Origin: Pseudomonas putida W15Oct28
GTDB lineage: Bacteria > Pseudomonadota > Gammaproteobacteria > Pseudomonadales > Pseudomonadaceae
DNA length: 34,373 nt
NCBI RefSeq assembly: GCF_000708715.2
Contig: NZ_JENB01000054.1
Location: 1 to 34,373, forward strand
Direction: 5' to 3'
A program made the translations under genes and the position numbers. Positions 23,353-30,735 of the stretch are shown one piece after another. Positions within the stretch are counted from its first letter, which is position 1, and every line of letters starts with the position of its first letter. Under the pieces are notes generated by a model. It saw only the letters and a list, made by a program, of their open reading frames with translations. It was not told the DNA's origin and ran no database searches.

Positions 23353-23907
23353 TCAAGGAATATCGACGACGAACTGCACGCTGGTATTTGCTGCGCCAGC
23401 AGTCACTGCCGCGGCTGTCGATTTATAGGCAGCACTGAAGAGCATTATGGTTGGCTGGGTCTCGTCCAGTGGATAGTCCTTGGAAGTCGAGCCATTGGCG
23501 ATCGGATCGCCCGTATTGTCCTTGAGGGTCAAGGCCAGGTTCGTCGCGCCGCCGGATTCGAGCGCATACAGGGTTCCACCAGTGCCTGCACCGCCAAAGG
23601 CGCCAGTGAAGGTCAGGTTGGCTACGTCACCAGGGCTGACGGTGCAGCCGCCGCCTGGGGTGATGCGCATGCCGAAAGAGCGGGCAGCGGCTTCATCGTT
23701 GGCAGCCTTGAACTGCGAAGCGTCGACATTACCCATGAGGATACGGTTGCCGCTCTCCGGGTTGCCGGTGACCGGGTCAATGATCTCGATCGGGCAGGTA
23801 CCTGAATCAATTCTGCCGTAGAAGTGGATCGATCCAGTGCCGACTGTAGCGGCGAACGTGGTAGAACTGGTGATGCCCAAGGCAAGGGCAAGTAATGCTT
23901 TTTTCAT
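23353..23907 (-). CDS. Fimbrial pilin subunit 1 (FimA-like)
   Basis: A 184-residue precursor of a type 1-like pilin. The signal peptide MKKALLALALGITSSTTFA is cleaved before ATVGTGSIHF. The cysteine pair is in DSGTCPIEII and PGGGCTVSPG. The protein ends VQFVVDIP. As first gene of the unit, followed by a hairpin, it is the best candidate for the major shaft subunit. GGAG lies six bases before the ATG. Transcription should start from the box at 23980-24016. It is a paralogue of pilin 2, and the insertion of about four residues after its first cysteine is the clearest difference. Confidence 0.9.
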   Translation of the reverse strand: MKKALLALALGITSSTTFAATVGTGSIHFYGRIDSGTCPIEIIDPVTGNPESGNRILMGNVDASQFKAANDEAAARSFGMRITPGGGCTVSPGDVANLTFTGAFGGAGTGGTLYALESGGATNLALTLKDNTGDPIANGSTSKDYPLDETQPTIMLFSAAYKSTAAAVTAGAANTSVQFVVDIP

Positions 23908-23964
23908 GTGAACTCCGGGTGGTTGTCAGGCCGAGGCTATACGTTTACCAAATAATTCAGGGGC

Positions 23965-24228
23965 TTGATTGGCGTGCGTATGCTAAAGGCGCGTCCTGGT
24001 AAGATATGTAGGAAAAGTCTGAGCTTCTATCGTGATCAGCTTTCAAGACTGCAGGCCTCGCCAATAACAAACATCTCGGGATTAACGTGTTTGCGGTACT
24101 GCATTCACCCGCTGTTCGATTCAACAGGGCGTATTGGACAGGCCAATTTTGAATGCACAGTAATGAGCATGGCGGGCAGTGAAAGACGTGTCTACTGGCA
24201 AAAATGTCAGTTTACCGTTAAAGCCTGA
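23965..24228 (+). pseudogene. Possible gene remnant before the 505-residue TULIP/Ig relative
   Basis: An open stretch of 87 codons from TTG 23965 whose second half looks protein-like (STGRIGQANFECTVMSMAGS, YWQKCQFTVKA). It ends 44 bases before the next gene. In the main cluster an Ig-like gene ends 46 bases before the first TULIP-like gene. The end here might be the tail of a lost Ig-like gene (compare YTVIGEVSYDLGDSWHRLP), but the similarity is weak. The left end overlaps the pilin promoter on the other strand. The rest of the 365-base gap 23908-24272 holds nothing else that I can recognise. Confidence 0.3.
23980..24016 (-). promoter_or_regulatory. Putative promoter and activator box for the pilin operon
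   Basis: On the minus strand TTTTCCTACA (24016-24007) is followed after exactly 21 bases by the -10-like hexamer TAGCAT (23985-23980). The pilin ATG lies about 73 bases downstream. Box, spacing and position match the usher promoter (4633-4669). No good -35 hexamer is seen, which fits a promoter that needs an activator; an EvgA/BvgA-type response regulator is the best guess from the TTCCTACA half-site. Confidence 0.58.
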
Positions 24229-24272
24229 GGTGTTTTTCTGGCTAGGTCATTACACCCTGGAAGCACGGTAAA

Positions 24273-25790
24273 ATGAAAAAGAAGGGGGAAGCGGGCAGTG
24301 GCGAAGCAGAGGTTGAAGCCTCGTACACTTTCAAACTGGATGCGCCACCTGCTGAGGGGTTTCCCTGGTGGAGGTTCATGCAGCAACGTGCAGGAGCGGA
24401 CGAGGCAATGGTTGCGCCTGAAGAATTAGTTTCCGGCGTATGGAAAACCGTGATCACCACTTATTCCCACCTCGGTCTACGGCTGTCAGGTATTAGTAGT
24501 CGGGTACATGTGGTACTGGGTTTGCCGGCTTTTGCGGAGGCACGTACACGCAAGGAAAGCAGCGTTGGTGTGAAGCAAATAATTCGGATTCAGACACAAA
24601 TACCTATGAATGGCGAGTTAAGGATTGAACCGCATCGGGACAATTCTCACCTGTTCTATAATGGAGGCGACCCTCAGGATCGATGGGTTAAGCTGCGGTG
24701 GTCCGGAGTGGAGTACTTGTCTTTTTATGACTACGACACTAAAAGCACGCGGCCCGTGCCAGCGGATTTGCAAAAGTATTACGAGCAAACTAAATCGGTT
24801 ACGCTGTGGCGTCTATCGTCCGAAGAAAGTGCAGCCGAAGCTTTACAATTGTATGGGTATTTCAGTTCCAGATCGAATGTTGATACCGTGACATTTTATA
24901 AGCGACCACAGTCACTCAGGCAAGCCGAGCAGGCGCAGCCGATACATGAAACGCCAGTTGAAAACGCTGCATTTCCGATGCTCGGCACGGCACCGTTGTT
25001 AAGCGGGGTTAGTGAGGGGCAGGCCAGGTGGATTGTCGATGTGGTCATGCCACCTGGAACTTTTTCACTGAACGAGTGGAAACGGGACGGTACGCGATAT
25101 GTAGCAAAATACAGTGCCAATCTTCTCCCTTCCATCGACAGTGCAGTGCCGCCGGCTGCCAGGGCAGCCGTAAGATCGGCCATTTTTCCACAGCTGGCAA
25201 TTGTCAAGATTGGAGCCCAAAAGGAGCCGCTGCAGCTTGTTGGCGAGTTGCAAAATCCTTCGACTTGGCAAGTTGAGGGTGAAGCAAAAGGGACCATTGA
25301 TCGCAATGGAGGTGTTTTTTACGTCCCGCCTACAAAATTCGACCCCCAGGCCATGTTCAATGAAAACAGTGAGACTTTCATTCCCGCAGCCTATCGGACC
25401 GGTATTGATTTACCTGTACGCGTTGATCGGGTAACTGCCAGTGGTACTCAAGGCAGTGCGCAGGGGGTTTTTCTAGTCACCCTCGTGCCGCCCACCCACT
25501 TCATCAGGTTTCAAGAGAAAAACGGGCAGCTTTACCTGACGAGTTGCTTTATACATCGTGATGGTGGGGAGCGGGTGCTGCCCCCCGACGATGTGAAGTG
25601 GCACATCGTGACCGGTGACGGTTCGGTTACGGATGACGGTCATTTCATCCCGGGATCAGCCGGCATAGACTCGATCACCGTGGTCATGGCCGAGGACCTG
25701 CGTGACCAGACTGAATGGCGCTATGCATTGACAATTGTGCCAGTGCCCTTCTTCTCCGCTTCGCTGGCGCAGAGGTTGCAACGGGAATGA
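24273..25790 (+). CDS. Divergent, shorter relative of the TULIP/Ig proteins
   Basis: This 505-residue protein is not recognised as a whole. From about residue 310 it carries the same C-terminal modules as the interrupted gene at 12538-14973: GTIDRNGGVFYVPPTKFDPQ against GTIDPFTGLYKAPSAES, then KWHIVTGDGSVTDDGHFIPG, and the end TIVPVPFFSASLAQRLQ. The first 300 residues (FPWWRFMQQRAGADEAMVAP onward) have no clear match and lack the GWD...N start, so this may be an N-terminally shortened member or a different family with shared Ig-like ends. There is no signal peptide. The frame has in-frame stops shortly upstream (TAG 24243-24245), so ATG 24273 is the likely start; the ribosome site is weak (GGAAG). 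It faces away from the pilins and converges with the gene at 25834. Confidence 0.65.
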   Translation: MKKKGEAGSGEAEVEASYTFKLDAPPAEGFPWWRFMQQRAGADEAMVAPEELVSGVWKTVITTYSHLGLRLSGISSRVHVVLGLPAFAEARTRKESSVGVKQIIRIQTQIPMNGELRIEPHRDNSHLFYNGGDPQDRWVKLRWSGVEYLSFYDYDTKSTRPVPADLQKYYEQTKSVTLWRLSSEESAAEALQLYGYFSSRSNVDTVTFYKRPQSLRQAEQAQPIHETPVENAAFPMLGTAPLLSGVSEGQARWIVDVVMPPGTFSLNEWKRDGTRYVAKYSANLLPSIDSAVPPAARAAVRSAIFPQLAIVKIGAQKEPLQLVGELQNPSTWQVEGEAKGTIDRNGGVFYVPPTKFDPQAMFNENSETFIPAAYRTGIDLPVRVDRVTASGTQGSAQGVFLVTLVPPTHFIRFQEKNGQLYLTSCFIHRDGGERVLPPDDVKWHIVTGDGSVTDDGHFIPGSAGIDSITVVMAEDLRDQTEWRYALTIVPVPFFSASLAQRLQRE

Positions 25791-25833
25791 TTAACCAAGG
25801 CCGTGCAGAAGATGCCCTTCGCGTAGCCGTTCA

Positions 25834-26232
25834 TCAGCCTTGGCCCGTACCCAGTAGTTGTTTTTCCATGTGCCAATCGAATGGTTCGCCGCTTTGTTCC
25901 GCGCTGTATCGGCGCTCTTCGAGCGTTTGATAGAGGTCCAGCTCTTCGTCGGGCATGAAGTGAAGGCAATCACCGCCAAAGAACCACAGCAGGTCGCGGG
26001 GCACCAGGTGGGCGATCTGGGGGTAGCGCTGGATGACCTGGCAGATCAGGTCCTGGCCCAGGTACTGGCTTTGCAGCGGGTCCTGCGGCAGCAGCGTCAG
26101 CAACTCATCGAAGCGTTCGAGGAACAGGGTGTGGCTTTCCTCCGGTACCTGATCGGCTTCACCCAAGGCCACCAGGATGGTGCGCAGGTGGTTCAGCAGT
26201 TGCAGGTGGTATTCCAGGTGGGGGTTGGCCAT
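25834..26232 (-). CDS. Conserved Pseudomonas hypothetical protein behind fadE
   Basis: A soluble, acidic 132-residue protein without signal peptide, membrane segment or known catalytic motif. Notable conserved-looking stretches are LVPRDLLWFFGGDCLHFMPD and DEELDLYQTLEERRY. I believe it corresponds to the family named PA2817 after a P. aeruginosa protein, but that name is from memory. It lies 80 bases behind fadE on the same strand and may be co-transcribed. Its function is unknown. Its stop faces the stop of the 505-residue gene across only 43 bases. Confidence 0.8.
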   Translation of the reverse strand: MANPHLEYHLQLLNHLRTILVALGEADQVPEESHTLFLERFDELLTLLPQDPLQSQYLGQDLICQVIQRYPQIAHLVPRDLLWFFGGDCLHFMPDEELDLYQTLEERRYSAEQSGEPFDWHMEKQLLGTGQG

Positions 26233-26283
26233 GTGGAGGGTCCTTGAGGTGGTTGAAACGGGGGGCGGAGTATACGCCGCTGG

Positions 26284-26310
26284 GCAGGGGGCCGCAAAAC
26301 GGCCCCCTGC
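26284..26310 (-). terminator. Strong hairpin between fadE and the next gene
   Basis: GCAGGGGGCC (26284-26293) and GGCCCCCTGC (26301-26310) form a perfect 10-bp stem with a 7-base loop, two bases after the fadE stop. The T run is absent on the minus strand (CCAGCGG), so it may only reduce read-through into the small gene behind it or protect the fadE mRNA. Confidence 0.5.
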
Positions 26311-26312
26311 AT

Positions 26313-28760
26313 TCAGCGCACCTTGCCTTGTTCAGGCATTAATTGCTCCTTGTCGAATGCATCCACATCGATCACGGCCCTGCGTGCCTGTTCGGCTGCA
26401 TGCAGGCGTTGTCCCTCTTCGACTTGCAGTGCACCACTCTGAACTGCTGCATCGATGGCCGACTGCCCAGGTGCTGGCTGTACCTTGCCCTCCCTGATCG
26501 CCTGATGCAGCACTTTGTGCAATGGCGCAGCGTCGTCCAGCAGGTTGCAGGCCCGTTGCAATGTTGCCACCGGGTCACCCTCGGCCTGCGGCCGGAAGCA
26601 GCCGGCGAGCAACTCCTCCAGCGCCGGGTCGCCCTTGCTGCGGCCGATCAGCGCCGCCACCTCGGCATCCAGTTCATCGCTTGGTCCGGTGTGACGGCGA
26701 CCGAAGGGGAATACCAGCACGCGCAGTGCGCAACCGACAAACCGGTTGGGGAAGTTGTCGAGCAGCCGGTCCAGCGCCTTTTCCGCCTGGCCCAGGCTTT
26801 CTTCCATGGCCCAGCGCAGCAGTGGCTGCATATGCTCGGGCGAGCCCAGGTCGTGATAGCGCTTGAGCGCGGCGCTGGACAGGTACAGGTAGCTGAGCAC
26901 ATCGCCCAGGCGCGCACTCAGGCGTTCGCGACGCTTCAGCGCACCACCCAGCAGCATCATAGACAAGTCGGCCAGCAGGGCGAAGGCGGCAGCCTGGCGA
27001 TTGAGGGCACGGAAGTAACCCTGGCTCAAGGTGTCCCCAGGCACCGGCTCGAAGCGCCCGAGCCCCAGGTTGAATATCAGCGTGCTGGCCGCGTTGCCGG
27101 CGGCGAACATGATGTGCTTCATCAGCAGTTCGTCGAATTCCTTCAGCGCCTGGTCACGGTCCTCACGCCCAGCCAAAGCCATTTCCTTCAGTACGAACGG
27201 ATGGCAGCGGATGGCGCCCTGGCCGAAGATCATCAGGTTGCGTGAAAGGATGTTGGCACCCTCGACCGTGATAAAGATCGGCGCCCCTTGCCAGTTGCGA
27301 CCCAGGTAATTGTTGGGGCCCATGATGATGCCCTTGCCACCGTGCACATCCATGGCGTGCTGGATGCATTCGCGGCCCCGCTCGGTCAGGTGGTACTTGA
27401 GGATTGCCGACAGCACCGAGGGCTTTTCGCCCAGGTCCACGGCCTTGGCGGTCAGCAGGCGGGCGCTGTCCATCAGCCAGGCGTTGCCGCCGATGCGTGC
27501 CAGCGATTCCTGGATGCCCTCGAAGGCCGCCAGCGGCACGTTGAATTGCTCGCGTATGTTCGCGTACTGGCCGGTGACCAGGCTGGTGTACTTGGCAGCG
27601 CCGGTGCCGACCGCCGGCAGGGAAATCGAACGGCCCACCGACAGGCAGTTCATCAGCATCATCCAGCCCTTGCCAAGCATGGCCTGGCCGCCGATGAGGA
27701 AGTCCAGCGGCACGAACACGTCTTTGCCGCTGTTGGGGCCGTTCATGAAGGCGGCGCCCAGCGGCAGGTGGCGTTTGCCGATTTCGACACCGGGCGTGTC
27801 GGTAGGGATCAGCGCCAGGCTGATGCCCAGTTCTTCCTCTTCGCCCAGCAGGTGGTCCGGGTCGTAGGCCTTGAAGGCCAGGCCCAGCAGGGTAGCGATC
27901 GGGCCCAGGGTGATGTAGCGTTTTTCCCAGTTCAGGCGCAGCCCCAGCACTTCTTCGCCATTCCACTGGCCCTTGCAGATGATGCCGGTGTCGGGCATGG
28001 CGCCGGCATCGGAGCCGGCCAATGGGCCGGTCAGGGCGAAGCAGGGGATTTCGTCGCCGCGGGCCAGGCGTGGCAGGTAGTGGTTGCGTTGTTCATCGGT
28101 GCCATAGTGCAGAAGCAGTTCGGCCGGGCCCAGGGAGTTGGGCACCATCACCGTGGAAGCCAGGTCGCCGCTGCGTGTGGCCAGTTTCATCGCCACCTGC
28201 GAGTGGGCGTAGGCAGAGAAGCCTTTGCCGCCGTATTCCTTGGGGATGATCAGGGCGAAGAAGCCATGCTGCTTGATGTGGTCCCAGGCTTCGGGCGGCA
28301 GGTCCAGGTCCTGGCCGATCTGCCAGTCGCTGACCATGGCGCACAGCTCTTCCGTGGGGCCGTCGATGAAGGCCTGTTCCTCTTCGGTCAGCTTCGGTGC
28401 CGGGTAGGCCAGCAAGGTGCGCCAGTCGGGGCGGCCGCTGAACAGTTCGCCGTCCCACCAGACCGTGCCGGCATCGATCGCTTCGCGCTCGGTTTGCGAC
28501 ATGGGCGGCAGGGTGCGCTGGAACCAGCTGAACACCGGGCCGGTGAACACCTTGCGGCGCCACTCCGGGAGCGCAACCAGGGCGATCTTCAAGGCCAGTA
28601 CGATCCAGATCACAGCCAGCAGCCAGCCGGGCGCACTGCTGAAAATGCCCATCAGCAGCACATAGGCCGCCATGATGCCGAGAATCTGCAAGGGCGCCAG
28701 GCGCCGGTGCGTGAGGTACGCCGCGCCAATCACCAGCACTACCAACCACAACAGCAACAT
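26313..28760 (-). CDS. fadE: Long-chain acyl-CoA dehydrogenase FadE
   Basis: The first step of fatty acid beta-oxidation: FAD-dependent conversion of acyl-CoA to trans-2-enoyl-CoA. The 815 residues match the E. coli FadE length (814). The N-terminus has about 60 hydrophobic residues likely to anchor it in the inner membrane (MLLLWLVVLVIGAAYL, VLLMGIFSSAPGWLLAVIWI). The dehydrogenase body follows from about residue 75 (YGGKGFSAYAHSQVAMKLAT, CFALTGPLAGSDAGAMPDTG, MDVHGGKGIIMGPNNYLGR). The glutamate in ITVEGANIL is at the place of the catalytic base of acyl-CoA dehydrogenases by analogy. The C-terminal 250 residues are the FadE-specific extension. ATG 28760 follows GGAGG. Expression would be expected to depend on fatty acids, but no operator could be identified. 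Confidence 0.95.
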   Translation of the reverse strand: MLLLWLVVLVIGAAYLTHRRLAPLQILGIMAAYVLLMGIFSSAPGWLLAVIWIVLALKIALVALPEWRRKVFTGPVFSWFQRTLPPMSQTEREAIDAGTVWWDGELFSGRPDWRTLLAYPAPKLTEEEQAFIDGPTEELCAMVSDWQIGQDLDLPPEAWDHIKQHGFFALIIPKEYGGKGFSAYAHSQVAMKLATRSGDLASTVMVPNSLGPAELLLHYGTDEQRNHYLPRLARGDEIPCFALTGPLAGSDAGAMPDTGIICKGQWNGEEVLGLRLNWEKRYITLGPIATLLGLAFKAYDPDHLLGEEEELGISLALIPTDTPGVEIGKRHLPLGAAFMNGPNSGKDVFVPLDFLIGGQAMLGKGWMMLMNCLSVGRSISLPAVGTGAAKYTSLVTGQYANIREQFNVPLAAFEGIQESLARIGGNAWLMDSARLLTAKAVDLGEKPSVLSAILKYHLTERGRECIQHAMDVHGGKGIIMGPNNYLGRNWQGAPIFITVEGANILSRNLMIFGQGAIRCHPFVLKEMALAGREDRDQALKEFDELLMKHIMFAAGNAASTLIFNLGLGRFEPVPGDTLSQGYFRALNRQAAAFALLADLSMMLLGGALKRRERLSARLGDVLSYLYLSSAALKRYHDLGSPEHMQPLLRWAMEESLGQAEKALDRLLDNFPNRFVGCALRVLVFPFGRRHTGPSDELDAEVAALIGRSKGDPALEELLAGCFRPQAEGDPVATLQRACNLLDDAAPLHKVLHQAIREGKVQPAPGQSAIDAAVQSGALQVEEGQRLHAAEQARRAVIDVDAFDKEQLMPEQGKVR

Positions 28761-28881
28761 AATCGGTCCTCCTTGGAACCAGGGGGCTTGAGCCGTCCCA
28801 GACAGCTTAGACGCAACGCTGTAAACGGCAGGGTCAGAACAGTGACAGGGTGTGGCGGTGGGAGTTTCAGTTCATTGTTCG

Positions 28882-28921
28882 CCTGTACCGGCCTCTTCGC
28901 GGGCAAGCCCGCTCCCACAGG
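28882..28921. repeat. REP element, left arm of an inverted pair
   Basis: A 40-base P. putida-type REP (GGCCTCTTCGCGGGCAAGCC centre, GCTCCCACAGG end). It lies in the 284-base gap between the divergent fadE and GST genes. Its reverse complement recurs with few changes at 28951-28990, so the pair can form one long stem. Confidence 0.9.
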
Positions 28922-28950
28922 ATCATCACAATCTTCAAACCACCGGTCTT

Positions 28951-28990
28951 CCTGTGGGAGCGGGCATGCCCGCGAAAGGGCCGGTACAGG
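28951..28990. repeat. REP element, right arm of an inverted pair
   Basis: Starts CCTGTGGGAGCGGGC and ends GGCCGGTACAGG: nearly the exact reverse complement of 28882-28921, separated by 29 bases. Such inverted REP doublets occur between genes across P. putida genomes and are thought to be mobilised by REP-associated tyrosine transposases; none is encoded here. Confidence 0.9.
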
Positions 28991-29044
28991 CGGCGAAGGT
29001 CTGGAGTAGACTGCACCACCACCGCATTTCATAAGGACGTTGCC

Positions 29045-29668
29045 ATGCTGAAGATCTGGGGCCGCAAGAATTCGAGCAATGTGCGCAAGGCACTGTGGAT
29101 TGCCCAGGAGCTGGGCCTTGATTTCGAGTCCATCGACGCCGGTGGCGCCTTCGGTGTGGTCAACGAGCCGCACTACCGCGCCCGCAACCCCAACGGCCTG
29201 GTCCCCATGCTCGAAGACGGCGACCTGACGCTGTGGGAGTCCAACGCCATCGTCCGCTACCTGTGCGCCGAGTATGGCGCCGAGCAGGGCTGGTACCTTG
29301 AAGATCCGCGCCAGCGCGCCCTCGCCGACAAGTGGATGGACTGGACCACCTCGTCCTTTGCCGCACCGTTCCGTCCGCTGTTCTGGGGCCTGCTGCGCAC
29401 GCCGGAAGACCAGCGCGACTGGGTGGCGATCAACGCCGCGCACAAGCAGTGCGCCCAGCTTTTGGCCATTGCCGATGAAACCCTGGCCAAACACCCATAC
29501 CTGTCCGGGGACCAGATCGGCATGGGCGACATCCCACTGGGTAGCTTCATCTATGCCTGGTTCGAAATGCCCATCGAGCGCCCGGCCATGTACCATCTGG
29601 AAGCCTGGTATGAACGCCTGAAACAACGCCCGGCCTACCAGGCTGCGGTGATGACCGCGCTCACCTGA
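29045..29668 (+). CDS. Glutathione S-transferase family protein
   Basis: This 207-residue protein has a typical cytosolic GST layout. A thioredoxin-like N-terminal domain runs from MLKIWGRKNSSNVRKALWIA, with the glutathione site NPNGLVPMLEDG (cis-proline) and the motif LWESNAIVRYL. An all-helical C-terminal domain follows from about residue 85 and ends with AWYERLKQRPAYQ. The serine pair near residue 10 is the likely catalytic region. The substrate cannot be told; detoxification or glutathione-dependent chemistry is the family role. ATG 29045 is chosen because the GST fold begins there and AAGGA lies upstream; the frame is open earlier from 28850 but that part runs through REP sequence. The gene diverges from fadE. 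Confidence 0.9.
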   Translation: MLKIWGRKNSSNVRKALWIAQELGLDFESIDAGGAFGVVNEPHYRARNPNGLVPMLEDGDLTLWESNAIVRYLCAEYGAEQGWYLEDPRQRALADKWMDWTTSSFAAPFRPLFWGLLRTPEDQRDWVAINAAHKQCAQLLAIADETLAKHPYLSGDQIGMGDIPLGSFIYAWFEMPIERPAMYHLEAWYERLKQRPAYQAAVMTALT

Positions 29669-29677
29669 CCCTGCTTC

Positions 29678-29690
29678 GATAGTCATTATC
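29678..29690. promoter_or_regulatory. Possible Fur box before the ABC exporter genes
   Basis: GATAGTCATTATC matches the 6-1-6 core of the Fur site (GATAAT-N-ATTATC) at 11 of 12 positions. It lies 9 bases after the GST stop and 112 bases before the ATP-binding-protein start, where a promoter for the exporter pair would be expected. No convincing -35/-10 pair could be assigned. Confidence 0.35.
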
Positions 29691-29802
29691 AATAGATGTG
29701 ACTGTACTTGTGCGGCTTGGCCTTGCACCATTGGCCGCACTCACTACGCCAGTGACTTTACCTGGCGTGTCCTGCACCTTTTTCCTCGGTAAGTGACCCG
29801 CT

Positions 29803-30735
29803 ATGAGTTCCGCCCTGTCCATCCGACAGCTCACCAAGACCTACGGCAACGGCTTCCAGGCCCTCAAAGGCATCGACCTCGATGTTGCCGAAGGCGACTT
29901 CTTCGCCTTGCTCGGCCCCAACGGCGCCGGCAAATCCACCACCATCGGCATCCTCTCCACCCTGGTGAACAAGACCAGCGGCACGGTGAACGTGTTCGGC
30001 CATGACCTGGACCGCGAGCCTTCAGCGCTGAAGCGCTGCCTGGGCGTGGTACCGCAGGAATTCAACTTCAACCAGTTCGAGAAAACCTTCGACATCGTCG
30101 TGACCCAGGCCGGCTACTACGGTATCCCGCCCAAGCTGGCCAAGGAACGCGCCGAGCAGTACCTGACCCAGTTGGGCCTGTGGGACAAGCGTGATGTGCA
30201 GTCGCGTTCGTTGTCGGGCGGCATGAAGCGCCGTTTGATGATTGCCCGCGCCCTGATTCACGAGCCGCGTCTGCTGATCCTCGACGAACCCACCGCAGGT
30301 GTGGACATCGAGCTGCGCCGTTCGATGTGGAGCTTCCTCACCGAGCTGAACCAGAAAGGCATCACCATCATCCTCACCACCCACTACCTGGAGGAGGCTG
30401 AGCAGTTGTGCCGCAACATCGGCATCATCGACCACGGCACCATCGTCGAGAACACCAGCATGCGCCAGTTGCTGGGCAAACTGCATGTGGAAACCTTCGT
30501 GCTCGACATCAAGCAGGACCTGGCCAGCGCGCCGGTGCTGCAAGGCTACCCGTGCCGGCTGCTGACCCCGCACACCCTTGAGGTGCAAGTGGAAAAGGAC
30601 ATTGGCATTACCGCGCTGTTCGGCCAGCTGGCGCTGCAGAACATCGAGGTGCAGAGCCTGCGCAACAAGACCAACCGACTCGAGGAGCTGTTCGTGTCCC
30701 TGGTGGAAAAAAACCTGTCGAAGGTGGCCGTATGA
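29803..30735 (+). CDS. yadG: ABC transporter ATP-binding protein (YadG type)
   Basis: This 310-residue nucleotide-binding subunit of an ABC-2 type exporter works as a dimer with the permease encoded next. It has Walker A GPNGAGKST (about residue 45), Q-loop VPQEFNFN, signature SLSGGMKRR, Walker B LLILDEPTAGVD and the switch histidine in TTHYLEEAEQLC. The C-terminus ends NKTNRLEELFVSLVEKN, a stretch also found in E. coli YadG, to which the whole chain is strikingly similar in length and sequence from memory. The substrate is not known. The stop overlaps the permease start by ATGA. The ribosome site is weak. Confidence 0.93.
   Translation: MSSALSIRQLTKTYGNGFQALKGIDLDVAEGDFFALLGPNGAGKSTTIGILSTLVNKTSGTVNVFGHDLDREPSALKRCLGVVPQEFNFNQFEKTFDIVVTQAGYYGIPPKLAKERAEQYLTQLGLWDKRDVQSRSLSGGMKRRLMIARALIHEPRLLILDEPTAGVDIELRRSMWSFLTELNQKGITIILTTHYLEEAEQLCRNIGIIDHGTIVENTSMRQLLGKLHVETFVLDIKQDLASAPVLQGYPCRLLTPHTLEVQVEKDIGITALFGQLALQNIEVQSLRNKTNRLEELFVSLVEKNLSKVAV

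Noticed and set aside
27288..29009. A 573-codon frame antisense to fadE.
   Set aside because: The fadE frame is unmistakable on the other strand, and the antisense product is low in recognisable structure and runs into the REP pair.
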